A stretch of DNA of 7,946 nt. Source: DATLYH01 sp035575035. GTDB taxonomy: Bacteria; Planctomycetota; Planctomycetia; Gemmatales; Gemmataceae. The DNA lies in assembly GCA_035575035.1 (NCBI GenBank), contig DATLYH010000267.1, positions 1-7,946 of the forward strand. Direction: 5' to 3'. A program made the translations under genes and the position numbers. Of the stretch, positions 7,871 through 7,946 are shown in pieces. The stretch's first letter is position 1. Each line of letters begins with the position of its first letter. The notes below the pieces were generated by a model. It saw nothing but the letters and a program-made list of their open reading frames with translations. It ran no database searches and had not been told where the DNA came from.

Positions 7871-7946
7871 ACACCGGCCGGCTGACACCGGCCGCTCGAA
7901 TACCGGCCGGTTGACACCGGCCGCTCGCACACCGGCCGGCTGACAT
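7844..7946. repeat. 29-bp GC-rich tandem repeat array, running off the window
   Basis: Units start at 7844, 7873, 7902 and 7931, the last one cut by the edge. Each unit is ACCGGCCGGYTGAC followed by ACCGGCCGCTCGMAY. Units 1 and 3 are identical; unit 2 differs from them at the Y position (C for T) and in its last three bases (AAT for CAC). Unit 4, as far as visible, follows unit 2 until the last base. So there is a 58-bp higher-order period. Each unit holds CCGGCCGG. Because 29 is not a multiple of three, reading through the array cycles all frames without stops. That explains the long open frame upstream of the DUF58 gene. There are no spacers, so it is not a CRISPR. Confidence 0.93.

Noticed and set aside
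7788..7946. N-terminal extension of the DUF58 protein through the repeats
   Set aside because: The extra 53 codons are translation of the 29-bp array (Cys/Arg/Pro/Gly-rich), and the family start is MLPHEVL at 7787.
7844..7946. CRISPR array
   Set aside because: Units abut without unique spacers, and the unit itself is an internal near-repeat of ACCGGCCG.

Overview
The window is GC-rich bacterial DNA with five protein genes that are clear from their motifs, one very small gene that is easily missed, and three repeat or palindrome loci. The lineage is most likely Planctomycetes (Gemmatales-like). This is inferred from the overall gene style, the heptamer palindrome between two genes, the GGCCGGT-type tandem array and the tiny Arg-rich protein. 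No rRNA or other taxonomic marker is present, so the assignment is moderate at best.

Layout. Positions 1-75 hold a perfect TATAAT box and the start region of a plus-strand class-III PLP aminotransferase (76-1395). It converges, with only 11 bp between, on a minus-strand pair read from right to left: a GH57 glycoside hydrolase (5078 to 3600), then a 34-bp hairpin built of GCGGATT heptamers that starts at the GH57 stop codon, then the glycogen debranching enzyme GlgX (3500 to 1407). The pair looks like an alpha-glucan (glycogen or maltodextrin) module. Its two genes are separated by a hairpin that could uncouple their expression.

Positions 5079-5678 form a 600-bp gap with no convincing gene. 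It holds several inverted repeats, some mutually exclusive. It ends in a 54-codon plus-strand gene (5679-5843) with a strong Shine-Dalgarno site, encoding a very basic peptide.

Positions 5911-7787 are a tightly coupled minus-strand pair: a DUF58 protein with a von Willebrand A-like metal site (7787 to 6903), then a secreted or anchored single-pass membrane protein of the BatD/DUF4381 type (6900 to 5911). Such genes usually sit beside a MoxR AAA+ ATPase and VWA proteins (Bat/MoxR operons). Neither is in the window, and the operon ends here without a VWA gene.

The right edge (7809-7946) is an array of 29-bp GC-rich repeats with an alternating 58-bp higher order. It flips orientation around a 12-bp palindrome directly upstream of the DUF58 gene.

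I found no CRISPR array, tRNA, rRNA, transposase or phage gene, and nothing that by itself amounts to a clearly new system. The items most worth following are the 54-aa basic protein, the two repeat loci, the structured 600-bp gap and the altered GH57 region-1 motif.
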